Below, piece after piece: positions 25,275-33,800 of a stretch of DNA of 52,016 nt. The stretch comes from Corallococcus carmarthensis (GTDB taxonomy: Bacteria > Myxococcota > Myxococcia > Myxococcales > Myxococcaceae). Where the stretch lies: assembly GCF_003611695.1 (NCBI RefSeq), contig NZ_RAWE01000053.1, positions 1-52,016 of the forward strand. The letters run 5' to 3'. The notes under the pieces were generated by a model. The model saw only the letters and a list, made by a program, of their open reading frames with translations. It was not told the origin of the DNA and made no database searches. The first letter of the stretch is position 1, and each line of letters begins with the position of its first letter. The translations under genes were made by a program, and so were the position numbers.

Positions 25275-26918
25275 TCAGCGCTCCCTCGGGGACAGCTCCG
25301 TCAGCACCAGCAGGCTGTCGGGCTCCGCGTGCGGCGCGAGCCGCGCGTAGGGGTTCTGCTCGGTGGGGAAGCCCGTGAAGCGAAGGCTGTTGGACTCACC
25401 CCAGGACGGGTTGGGGAACAGCGGGATGGCGGGCGCGGTGGCGGAGAAGCGCTGCTGCACCTGGGACATCAGCGCGTGCTGCTCCTCCGGCGTGCCGGCG
25501 CGCTCGAAGCGCACGAGCAGCTCATCCGCCTGCGCATCGCCCATGCGGTGCCAGTTGGCCGCGGCCACCTCGCCCACCGGCCGCACGGTGCGTGGCGACA
25601 AGAGCCACTTGTAGAAGTTGTACGGCGTGGGCCCGTCCAGCGACCAGGAGATGGCCAGCTGGAACTCGCCCTTCTGCAGGCGCGTGAACCAGGTGCCGAA
25701 CTCGTACGTCTTGAGCGTCACGCCAATGCCCAGCTTGCGCAGGTCGCGGCCCACCACCTGCCCCGCCCGCACCCAGTCCGACCACCCGCTCACCACCTCC
25801 AGGTCCAGCGCGAAGGGCTGCCCGTCCTTCAGGCGCCGCAGGCCGTCCGCGCCGCGCGTGAGGCCCGCCTCGTCCAGCAACCGGTTCGCCGCGTCCAGGT
25901 CGTACTTCGTCCACGCATCCTTCGCGACCTGCGGATCCTTCCAGCCGGTGTACGCGTCGTTGAGGGCGGTGGCGTCCGCGGGGCGGGTGTAGCCATACAT
26001 GGCCACCTCCACCAGGCGGTCGCGGTCCAGCGCCATGCTCAGCGCCTTGCGCACGCGGACGTCATCCAGCGGCGGGCGCGTGGTGTTCGGGTAGAGGAAG
26101 ACGGTGCTGCCGTAGAGCGGGAACCAGCGCGCGTGGTGCGCGGGATCGCGCGACACGAAGGTGCGGTCCACCGCCGGCACGAAGTTGCCCGCCCAGTCCA
26201 CCTCCCCCTCCACCAGCGCCATGTTGGCCTGGTCGTTGGTGGGGAACGCCAGGAAGCGCAGCGCGGACACCGCGGGCTTGCCGGGCTGCCAGTAGTGCGG
26301 GTTCCTGCCCAGCTCGTAGACCTGGTTGCGGAACAGCGTCACCTGGGTGAAGGGCCCCGTGGCCACCGGCTCCGGGTTGGTGAACGTCACCGGGTCCGCG
26401 ACGTCCTTCCAGATGTGCCGGGGCACGATGATCTGGTGCGCCAGGTCGCTGAAGCCCGGCAGGTACACGCGCGAGAAGGTGAAGACGACGGCGCCCTTCC
26501 CTTCCGCCTTCACGTCCGTGAGGAAGCGCCACACGCCGCCCGCGTCCAGCGCCGGGTGCTGCTTGAGCAGGCCGAAGGTGAAGACGACGTCGTCGGCGCT
26601 GAAGGGCTTGCCGTCCGACCAGAGGACGCCGTCGCGCACGGTGAAGCGCAGCGTGAGCTGGTCCTCCGACCACGCGTGGCCGGTGGCGAGCCACGGCACC
26701 CACTTGCCCTGCGCGGAGCTGAAGATCTCCATGCACTCGTACACGCCCGCCCGGGTGGGCCAGCGCGCACCGGCGCCCGCGAACAGCGGGTTGAAGTTGC
26801 GCACCCACGCGCTCTGCTGCTCCACGGAGACGAACAGCACGCCCGGCGGCCGGGGGCGCGGCTCCGACGAGCACGCCACCAGCAGTGCCAGCGGCAGGAG
26901 CGCGCGGGCGAACCTCAC
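25275..26918 (-). CDS. extracellular solute-binding lipoprotein, family 5 (Opp/Dpp/sugar type)
   Basis: A 547-residue lipoprotein (RFARALLPLALLVACSS, Cys16), the receptor of the ABC importer. Family 5 features are present: LRFTVRDGVLWSDGKPFSADDVVFTF near residue 90 and LDDVRVRKALSMALDRDRLVEVA in the middle. GTG 26918 overlaps the stop of the GH16 gene (GTGA) and opens directly into the lipoprotein signal. The longer upstream frame to 27299 is GH16 read out of frame. Most family 5 proteins bind peptides, but those next to glucanases in Thermotoga bind cello- or laminari-oligosaccharides, which fits this locus better. Confidence 0.92.
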   Translation of the reverse strand: MRFARALLPLALLVACSSEPRPRPPGVLFVSVEQQSAWVRNFNPLFAGAGARWPTRAGVYECMEIFSSAQGKWVPWLATGHAWSEDQLTLRFTVRDGVLWSDGKPFSADDVVFTFGLLKQHPALDAGGVWRFLTDVKAEGKGAVVFTFSRVYLPGFSDLAHQIIVPRHIWKDVADPVTFTNPEPVATGPFTQVTLFRNQVYELGRNPHYWQPGKPAVSALRFLAFPTNDQANMALVEGEVDWAGNFVPAVDRTFVSRDPAHHARWFPLYGSTVFLYPNTTRPPLDDVRVRKALSMALDRDRLVEVAMYGYTRPADATALNDAYTGWKDPQVAKDAWTKYDLDAANRLLDEAGLTRGADGLRRLKDGQPFALDLEVVSGWSDWVRAGQVVGRDLRKLGIGVTLKTYEFGTWFTRLQKGEFQLAISWSLDGPTPYNFYKWLLSPRTVRPVGEVAAANWHRMGDAQADELLVRFERAGTPEEQHALMSQVQQRFSATAPAIPLFPNPSWGESNSLRFTGFPTEQNPYARLAPHAEPDSLLVLTELSPRER

Positions 26919-27778
26919 TGCGCGGCCCTTTCGTAGACGCGCACGTAGTCCACCTTCATCGTCTGCGGGAACACCGTCTTGGAGTCCGGCGGCCCCACGA
27001 ACGAGCCACCCACCGCGACGTTCAGGATGATGAAGTGCGGATGGTCGTAGACCCACTTCCTGCCGGCGGGCAGGCTCTTCGGGGTGACCTCGAAGAAGAC
27101 GGTGTCGTCCACGATGAAGCGCAGGAGCTCCGGCTCCCACTCCACCGCGTAGAGGTGGAAGTCCGCGGCGAGCGGCGGCCCGGAGACGGAGTGCTGGCGG
27201 CCGATGTTCCCGCCGCCGGAGTAGCCCGGCCCGTGCACCGCGCTGCTGACGATGGAGGGGATCTGCCCCTTGTGCTCCATGATGTCGATCTCGCCGCACT
27301 CCGGCCAGCCGACGGAGTCCACGTCCGCGCCCAGCAGCCAGAACGCCGGCCAGAGCCCCCGGCCCGTGGGCAGCTGGATGCGCGCCTCGACGCGGCCGTA
27401 GGCCTTGCTGTAGCGGTTCTTCGTCGTCAGGCGCGCGGACGTGTAGTCGTTGCCGCCGTAGCGCTCCTTGCGCGCGATGATGGCCAGGTGGCCTTCACCA
27501 TCCAGCTGCGCGTTCTCCGCCCGCGCGGTGTTGTATTCGAACTGGCCATTGCCCCACCCGTCCCCGCCCACGTCCGGGACCCAGCGCTCCTTCGAAGGCA
27601 GCGAGCCCGCGGGGCCGTCGAACTCGTCCTGCCAGACCACTTCCCACCCCGTGCCCGGCTGCTCCGTGATGGGCGTGGGTATCTCGTTTTGCTTGTTATC
27701 CAGACCTGCGGCCGGATCACACGAAGCCATTCCCAGGCCCGCGAGGGCCAGGGCGAGGACACGACGGCGCGAAGTCAT
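26915..27778 (-). CDS. GH16 beta-glucanase (laminarinase-type) lipoprotein
   Basis: A 287-residue endo-glucanase. Lipoprotein signal with Cys20 in ALALAGLGMASC, so cell-envelope anchored. The catalytic motif GEIDIMEH gives nucleophile Glu163, Asp165 and acid/base Glu168, the pattern with the extra Met typical of beta-1,3-glucanases (laminarinases) rather than lichenases. WQDEFDG, RVEARIQLPTGRGLWPAFWLLG and the ending MKVDYVRVYE are further GH16 landmarks. The start overlaps the ROK gene's stop (ATGA). It is the strongest single indicator that the locus targets a beta-1,3- or mixed-link glucan such as laminarin or fungal cell wall. Confidence 0.94.
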   Translation of the reverse strand: MTSRRRVLALALAGLGMASCDPAAGLDNKQNEIPTPITEQPGTGWEVVWQDEFDGPAGSLPSKERWVPDVGGDGWGNGQFEYNTARAENAQLDGEGHLAIIARKERYGGNDYTSARLTTKNRYSKAYGRVEARIQLPTGRGLWPAFWLLGADVDSVGWPECGEIDIMEHKGQIPSIVSSAVHGPGYSGGGNIGRQHSVSGPPLAADFHLYAVEWEPELLRFIVDDTVFFEVTPKSLPAGRKWVYDHPHFIILNVAVGGSFVGPPDSKTVFPQTMKVDYVRVYERAAQ

Positions 27779-29001
27779 GCGGTTCTCCCGACGTTCTGCG
27801 TGGGAAAGAGGGTTCGGTCGCGCAGCGCCGCCTGGAGCACCAGGGTGGCCGCGCCCACGGCGATGGCCCGCTCCCCGAGCGTCGACGTGACGATGCGCGT
27901 CTCCGCCATGGAGACAGACAGGGCGCGCTGCCGCACGGACGCGCGCAAGGGGTCGAGCAGCATCTCGCCCACGGAGGAGATCTCACCGCCCAGCACGATG
28001 ATGGCGGGGTTCAACAGGTTGAGCAGGCCGCCCACGGCGATGCCCAGATAGGCGCCCATGCCGTCGATGATCTGCTTCGCGGCGGCGTCGCCCGCGCGGG
28101 CGCCCTCCACCAGGTCCCGCACGGTGGGGCCCTTGCGGCCGCGCGTGCCCATCAGCTCGCGCGCGCGTTCGGTGAGCGCCGTGGAACCGATGAGGGTGAC
28201 GAGGCAGCCCCGCAGGCCGCAGACGCAGAGCGGCCCGTTGGAGTCCACCGGGATGTGGCCGATTTCACCGGCCGTTCCGCCGGCGCCTCGGTACACGTCG
28301 CCGTGGATGATGAGGCCGGCGCCGATACCGGTGGCCAGCTTGATGTACGTGAGGTCCTCGCCCGCGGAGCCGGCGCCCCAGAAGCACTCCGACAGCGCGC
28401 CGAGGTTCGCGTCGTTGTCCACGAACACCGGCATGTCGAAGGTGGTCTCGAACCACTCCTTCACGTCCACGTTCTTCCACGCGGGCAGGATGAGCGGGGA
28501 CATCTTTCCGGGCGAGGCCGGGTGCACGGGGCTGGGCACGGCCACCCCCATGCCGACCACGGAGCGGCGCGGGACGCGCTCGGCGTCCAGGCACTCCTGG
28601 ACGAGCTCCTTCGCCTTCTGCAGCGACCCTTCCGGATCTCCGCGCACCGCGTGGCTCGCCTTGCTCTGCGTGCGCACGCGACCGCGGAGGTCCGTGAGGA
28701 CGACGGTGACGTGGCTGGCGCCCAGTTCGACGCCCACCAGGCTGAAGGCCTCGTCACAGAAGCCGATGAGGGTGGGACGGCGGCCCCCGCGGGAGACCCC
28801 GGCGCCAATGCTGCGCACCAGGCCCGCCTGCTCCAGGTCCGCGACGATGGCGGAGACGGTCGACGGACTGAGCTCCGTGCGCCGGGCGATCTCCGCCCGG
28901 GAGATCTGACGCTCGCGCCAGATCATGTTCAGCAGCAGGCCGCTGTTCTGCGCGCGCATGCCCGCTGCATCGACCGTCAACACCGCCGTTCCCGCTCTCA
29001 T
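27775..29001 (-). CDS. ROK-family transcriptional regulator
   Basis: A 408-residue sugar-responsive repressor-type protein. Residues ~15-75 form a winged helix-turn-helix (ISRAEIARRTELSPSTVSAIVADLEQAGLV). Residues 85-390 form the ROK sugar-kinase fold with VDNDANLGALSE, ATGIGAGLI, GGTAGEIGH (Glu246, His249) and the zinc motif Cys259-x-Cys261...Cys266 (CVCGLRGC). The Glu that often follows the last Cys is absent. It is the second gene of the run, 48 bases after the lipoprotein gene, and its stop overlaps the GH16 start. It probably represses the operon until glucose or a gluco-oligosaccharide binds. Confidence 0.92.
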   Translation of the reverse strand: MRAGTAVLTVDAAGMRAQNSGLLLNMIWRERQISRAEIARRTELSPSTVSAIVADLEQAGLVRSIGAGVSRGGRRPTLIGFCDEAFSLVGVELGASHVTVVLTDLRGRVRTQSKASHAVRGDPEGSLQKAKELVQECLDAERVPRRSVVGMGVAVPSPVHPASPGKMSPLILPAWKNVDVKEWFETTFDMPVFVDNDANLGALSECFWGAGSAGEDLTYIKLATGIGAGLIIHGDVYRGAGGTAGEIGHIPVDSNGPLCVCGLRGCLVTLIGSTALTERARELMGTRGRKGPTVRDLVEGARAGDAAAKQIIDGMGAYLGIAVGGLLNLLNPAIIVLGGEISSVGEMLLDPLRASVRQRALSVSMAETRIVTSTLGERAIAVGAATLVLQAALRDRTLFPTQNVGRTA

Positions 29002-29049
29002 CGTCCGCTCACGTTCCGTTGTTGGCGCGCCTGGCGCTCGAGGTGGTGA

Positions 29050-29832
29050 TCAATGCCACTGGATGTCGTCGATGAAGAGCACAAGCGGCTTGACGTCCAG
29101 CCCGCCCGCCGACCAGCCGAAGCCCGCACCGACCTCGGTGTAGCGGACCTTGCTGATGTCCAGCGTGTACTGCTTGGGCTCGTTGGTCAGCGTGACGTTG
29201 ATCTTCTTCGTGAAGCCATCCTTGCTGGCGTCGCCGTAGCCCACGAAGAAGTCAACGACCTCGCCGCCGGACTCGCCCCAGGCGTAGAAGGTCACGGACT
29301 TCGCGCCGTCCGGCACCAGGAAGCCGGGGCGCGGGTCGTCCGCCCAGGCGCCCTCCGGGAACTGCCAGAAGACGCCGGCCCAGGCGTCGTCCTTCTTGGT
29401 GGCGGTGAACTTGTGGCAGTTGCCCAGGCCCGCGCCCGGACGGGGCGTGTGGCAGATGGGCTCGTCCACCAGGCCGCCCTGCCCGCCTCCGCCCGCGCCC
29501 ATGTAGCCGCTGGCCGCCCAGGTGCCGTCCACCGCCAGGGGCAGCGTCGTCTGCGTGCCCGCGTCCACGCCGGCGTCGGTGTTCGTGCCCGCGTCGGTGT
29601 TCGTGCCGGCGTCGGTGTTCGTGCCCGCGTCGGTGTTCGTCCCGGCGTCGGTGCCCGCGTCGGTGTTCGTCCCAGCGTCGGTGTTCGAGCCCGCGTCGGT
29701 CTTGGTGCCGGCGTCGGTCTGGTTGCTGGGGTTGGGGTTCTCCTCCTCGGGGTCACAGGCGCCAATGAGCCCCGCGACCGCGAAAACTCCGGCGGCCGCC
29801 CACGTCCACGCGAAACGCTTGTTGCGAAGCAT
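29050..29832 (-). CDS. TDAG-linker lipoprotein with carbohydrate-binding-like domain
   Basis: A 260-residue lipoprotein. Signal peptide with Cys26 in VAGLIGAC, then an (N/T)TDAGT repeat linker at residues 39-93. A beta-rich domain follows at ~95-260: DGAKSVTFYAWGESGGEVVDFFVGYGD, then a YTLDISKV strand and the final LVLFIDDIQWH. The closing strands resemble galactose-binding-like CBMs. It is probably a surface glucan-binding protein held away from the membrane by the linker. A strong AGGAGG lies six bases before ATG 29832. It is the first gene of the locus, with a candidate operator 33 bases upstream. Confidence 0.8.
   Translation of the reverse strand: MLRNKRFAWTWAAAGVFAVAGLIGACDPEEENPNPSNQTDAGTKTDAGSNTDAGTNTDAGTDAGTNTDAGTNTDAGTNTDAGTNTDAGVDAGTQTTLPLAVDGTWAASGYMGAGGGGQGGLVDEPICHTPRPGAGLGNCHKFTATKKDDAWAGVFWQFPEGAWADDPRPGFLVPDGAKSVTFYAWGESGGEVVDFFVGYGDASKDGFTKKINVTLTNEPKQYTLDISKVRYTEVGAGFGWSAGGLDVKPLVLFIDDIQWH
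29554..29718 (-). repeat. TDAG codon repeat (18-base unit)
   Basis: Encodes residues 39-93 of the lipoprotein as repeats of TDAGTN with one shortened unit. The plus strand shows recurring GTGTTCGTGCCCGCGTCG-like units. It is a shorter relative of the array at 42816-43355. Confidence 0.85.
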
Positions 29833-29864
29833 GAAACCCCTCCTGGTTGTCTTGCTGGGATGAC

Positions 29865-29885
29865 TTCGTTCTTACGTCGAACAAA
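29865..29885. promoter_or_regulatory. candidate operator: imperfect inverted repeat upstream of the glycan operon
   Basis: TTCGTTC at 29865-29871 and GAACAAA at 29879-29885 form a 7-7-7 inverted repeat with one mismatch. It lies in a short AT-rich patch 33 bases before the first ATG of the locus. The position suits repression by the ROK protein encoded one gene downstream. No clear -35/-10 pair is visible around it. Confidence 0.4.
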
Positions 29886-29926
29886 TCAAAGGCTGCTGGA
29901 AGTCGCCGCCCGCATGCCGCGCCGCG

Positions 29927-30145
29927 TCACCTACGCCGACGTACGCCAGAGGAGAATCCGCCGTCTCCTGCCGCCCGGGCTCCTGCTGCCTGGAGCCGTC
30001 CCGAGTCCCCGCCCAGCACGAACACATGCGAGTTCGTTCGATTGACGAAGAAATACCAGCCCCCTTTACCCATTTGCAAGCAGCCGAGAACGCGCTCCGC
30101 GCCGTAAATCGGTTGATGCAGTGCGCCGTACCCTGCTCCGGCCAA
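29927..30145 (-). pseudogene. possible gene remnant
   Basis: A short minus-strand frame reads protein-like in its middle (GYGALHQPIYG, GGWYFFVNRTN, HVFVLGGDSGRL) but has only a TTG start, no ribosome binding site and an Arg-rich end. It could be the degraded end of a lost gene or chance coding. Confidence 0.2.
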
Positions 30146-30269
30146 GCAGAAGCCACGGGAGGTCCGTGACCTTCCGGCGCAGCGCTGACGTGGAGATGGG
30201 TGGAACCGCCTGCTCCGGGTAGCCGCACCGCGCCAGGATGCGCGGGAGCCGACCTCAAGTCAGGGAGGC

Positions 30270-30296
30270 CCTGGAGCTGCCGTACACAGCTCCAGG
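30270..30296 (-). terminator. 10-bp hairpin after the RHS operon
   Basis: CCTGGAGCTG at 30270-30279 pairs perfectly with CAGCTCCAGG at 30287-30296 around a seven-base loop. It lies about 60 bases past the last gene of the RHS operon. There is no U-tract, so the terminator role is tentative. Confidence 0.4.
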
Positions 30297-30355
30297 AGCG
30301 CGCCTGCACCAACACGACCATCTACTGCTGATGGACGAGCTGGCTGATTTCCGTC

Positions 30356-30811
30356 TCAGCGACGAGTGCACGGCACGTCGCACGCACCATTCTGGCAACG
30401 AGCGCACGTCACCTGGCCTGATGCCTTGCACGCATCGAGAACGCTCTGAAGTATCGCCCCAGTCCACTCTTCCGCCTGCTGGTAATCCGCCTCACTCGCG
30501 CCAGGTGGCAGGGTCGTTGCGACGACCAGCAAGGTGGGCCCAAGCCCCTGATGCTGCTGAATCATCGTGGATCCCTGATGGACCATCGATGGCCCTTCCA
30601 CTTCCGATATCAGCACCAGCTGCCTGTCCAACCTGCCGGTGCTCCGCAATCGGATCCTGCGCAATCCATCATTGACACATGACTCACCCACTGCCGCCGT
30701 GAGGCGTGCCATGTGATCCACCGATGGATCATGCTTCTTCCCGGGCAGCCAAGAACAAGCCCACAAGGCTGAAGCAGCAGCCAGGGGGACGAAGAGAAGA
30801 GAAGGCTTCAT
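30356..30811 (-). CDS. small lipoprotein downstream of the RHS toxin-like gene (candidate immunity protein)
   Basis: A 151-residue lipoprotein (LFVPLAAASALWAC, Cys19) of no family I recognise. The body contains LDRQLVLISEVEGPSM and TLLVVATTLPPGASEADYQQAEEWTGAILQSVLDAC, and the end is Cys-rich (CARCQNGACDVPC), suggesting disulfides outside the cytoplasm. Its start lies only three bases after the stop of the RHS gene. In polymorphic toxin loci that position belongs to the cognate immunity gene, and an exported lipoprotein would protect against a toxin acting in the envelope. The immunity role is inferred from position alone. Confidence 0.65.
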   Translation of the reverse strand: MKPSLLFVPLAAASALWACSWLPGKKHDPSVDHMARLTAAVGESCVNDGLRRIRLRSTGRLDRQLVLISEVEGPSMVHQGSTMIQQHQGLGPTLLVVATTLPPGASEADYQQAEEWTGAILQSVLDACKASGQVTCARCQNGACDVPCTRR

Positions 30812-30814
30812 GGT

Positions 30815-33800
30815 TCACTTTGAACTCTGCGTCGGAAAAGGAGTCGGTGGGTTTTGATTCGGGCCCCACTCAAGAGGGTTCAGCTGGGAGTGCGTTCCAG
30901 TAAAGAACTGCGAAAGTCCCTGGAACATCAAATGCAACGGGAAGTACTGGTCTCCCAGGATGTCCGACTGAAGGATATGAGCCTCTTCGTGAGCACGGTT
31001 TTTGGTGTCACGTCCATAGCAGACGACTCGCCCAAACGTGGTGTCGTAACCACGGCTCACCTGGGTCGGGTGATTCACCACTTGAATGTATGGGCCAGCC
31101 ATTGGCGCCCACTGGACGCTGATGTTCGCACCACTGAACGCCCCGTATCCAACTCCATATACAAGACCAACGAAATTCTGCACGTTGAAGATCGGATCCT
31201 TTCCAGTCGGGTCGGTCACACCGATCGGATTGTTCACCGCATATGCGTACGCAGGCAGTGCAGCCGGGCCCTTCGCCAGCATCGGCTCAGGCTGTAGGTA
31301 CCGCCCCACGCTCGGGTCGTAGTAACGGTTCCAATTTTCGAAGAGGTCCGTCTCCGCGTCGTAGTAGTGGCCCGCGAAGCGCAGTGGCGTCCAGAAGGGC
31401 TGAGCGCCCGTCTGGTAGCGCTGGTACTCGTAGCTCTCCATCGCCGCCCCGGTGGACATATTCGGTCCGGAGCTGTCGGGCGGGCCCGCGAAAATGCTCA
31501 CGCCCAGCCCATCGACGGGCAGCGAGAACCAGGGGGTTATGACCTGGTCCATCTCCGGGTCCTGATAGCTCACCGTCTGAGGATCCAAGGGGTCATTCCT
31601 GAAGACCGTCACTTCGTCTTGACCATCATGGATGTCGACGAACAGGAGCCGGGCGCGCGCGCGCACCTGGACATTGCTGTTCTCCGCGGGCTGCCGGAAG
31701 CCTGAGAAGATCTCTCCATCGTTATCCGCGTAAGGAATCGCGGAACTGTCCGCCGTAGAAAGCCGGTTGACGTGGCCAAAGGGTTGATAGTCCGCTGCGC
31801 CCGCCACCAACCCGTCACCGTTCAACATCAGAACCGGCTTGCCCACGATGTCCGTCACGGGAAAGTAGACGCCGCACGCCGCAGGCTCGCCGTCACGCCT
31901 GCAATCCGCGGTCGAGTCAGGCTCCCGGACGTTCTGCGTCGCATCCAATCTGCCCCGGACAATCATCAACGGGCGTCCTCCGAGCCAGACGTAGTCATCC
32001 ACCACGCGGAAGTTTCCCTGAGTCAGCTGGCTGACCTCATTCCAGCCCTGGTCCACCAGGAGCTGGTTGCCAGTCCCATGAAAGTACTCATCCCGCTGAT
32101 TAAACGGGTTGACCTTGGCGCGTCGGCGGCCCAGGGCATCGTAGAAGTAGTTGTACGTCATGCCGTTGACCCGTACGGCACGGAAGACGGACTCTCTCGC
32201 CGACCCCTGCCCTTGCGGCGCATTGAAGGGCGCATAGCGGAACTCGAGCAGGTTGGCGGGCTGCCCCGACGCGTAGTGGCCAAGCTCCTTGCTCACGGCG
32301 CGACCATCCGCGTCGTAGGTGAAGTTCACCACTTTCGACTGTCCGAAGTACTGCGGGTAGGGTGGCGTCACAGACAGCAGCAGGTCCGCACGGCTCCCTG
32401 TCTCATATGCATGCGCGAAAGACGGCATGCTGCTGGAATCAGCATACTGAACGCGGTTGCCGCGACGATCATAGGCAAAATCATGCAGCTCAAAGGCACC
32501 ACCCGTCGCATACGCATTGCCCGTGGGCCTTGCCGCGGACGTCAACCGCAGGGTCCGGTCATAAGCATACAGCTCCGTCCTGGGCGTCGTCGCCCCCAGA
32601 AGACACGTGTCCGCCCGCACGACCTGATCCGCGTTCCATGTATAGGTGCGTTTGTAGATGCCACCATCGTTGAACGTGCTGCCCGGATTGAAGTCGTCCC
32701 GGTACACGCGCAGGGAGCGCAACCGCCCCGTCAGATCCGAGTTCGTGGCGGACGGGAAGGCCACCGAACAGTGGGTGGGGGCCTGCGTGCCATCATCCCC
32801 CAGAGCATACTCCACAGCGACCGGGCGTGATTGAGCGGGCAAAGGGTTGAGCTGATAGCCCCGCAGACCGCCGAACGGCTCCCAGGCCACCTTGCTCACC
32901 AGTCGTTTGGTTTGCGGACCGGAGCTCGTGAAGAGGGTCACGTCGATGGCCGCGACCCGATGTGCATTCGCATGCGTGCCATACACATAGGCAATCGTTC
33001 GCCCATACGGATATTGGACCTCCTCCAACCGGCCAAGCGAGTCGTAGGTGTACCGCGTCTCAAGCTCCGGTGTGCACCCCACCTCGCCCTGCCGCTGCCT
33101 CAGTTCCGACTCCACTCGCCCCAGTACGTCGTAGCGGTACCAGGTCCGGCCCAGCGAGTCGTCGCGGTACCGCAAACCGCCCTCGGAGTGCATCACGGCA
33201 CTGCCACAGCCCGACGGCACCGTCCCGTCCGCGTCATAGCCGAACTGGTAGAGCATCTCACTGGCAGGCGTGGTGCCGCTGCTCCTGCGCTTCGCGTTCA
33301 GGGGCCGGCTCAGGATGTCGTAGCTGTACTCCAGCCACTCGTTCGCCAACCGCATGGCCTCCGTCTGCTTCACGAGCAGGTTGCCGCGCGCATCGAAGGC
33401 CTGGAGCACCGGCCCGGTGGCATGCGGAAGCTGGGTCTGAACAAGGTTTCCAAAGTCGTCGTACTGATACGAGGCCAGCAGACCACAGCCCGCGACCGCG
33501 CTGGCACAGCCCGCACGAACGGCGTTCACATTGCCCTGGGCATCGTAGGCGAGCGTCGTGTGCTGTTCGACACCTCCGGACAGATACTCGGAGACGCGGT
33601 TGATGCGGTCCGCCGAGTCGTACCCCATCTGGGTGCAAAGCGCGGAGAGGGTCGTATCCGGATTGCGGCAGAAGTCAGGGGCGGCGTTGAAGGGCCGGCC
33701 GGTCGCGATCAGATTGCTATTGAGGTCGAAGCCGCTGACGGCGGCGAAACTTCCCGTCCCCACACCCTGCCGGGCGTAGGTGGGGCGCGCTTGGGGGTCC

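Larger units (their letters stand above)
29833..30355. other. 523-base intergenic stretch without a convincing gene
   Basis: It holds the candidate operator at 29865-29885, a possible gene remnant at 29927-30145 and a 10-bp hairpin at 30270-30296. I see no intact gene, RNA or insertion sequence. It separates the glycan locus from the RHS region. Confidence 0.5.

Noticed and set aside
29872-30321. 149-codon minus-strand frame in the intergenic stretch
   Set aside because: The translation is Pro/Ala/Gly-rich with no motif, ribosome binding site or plausible ending, and the overlapping frame is the more protein-like one.
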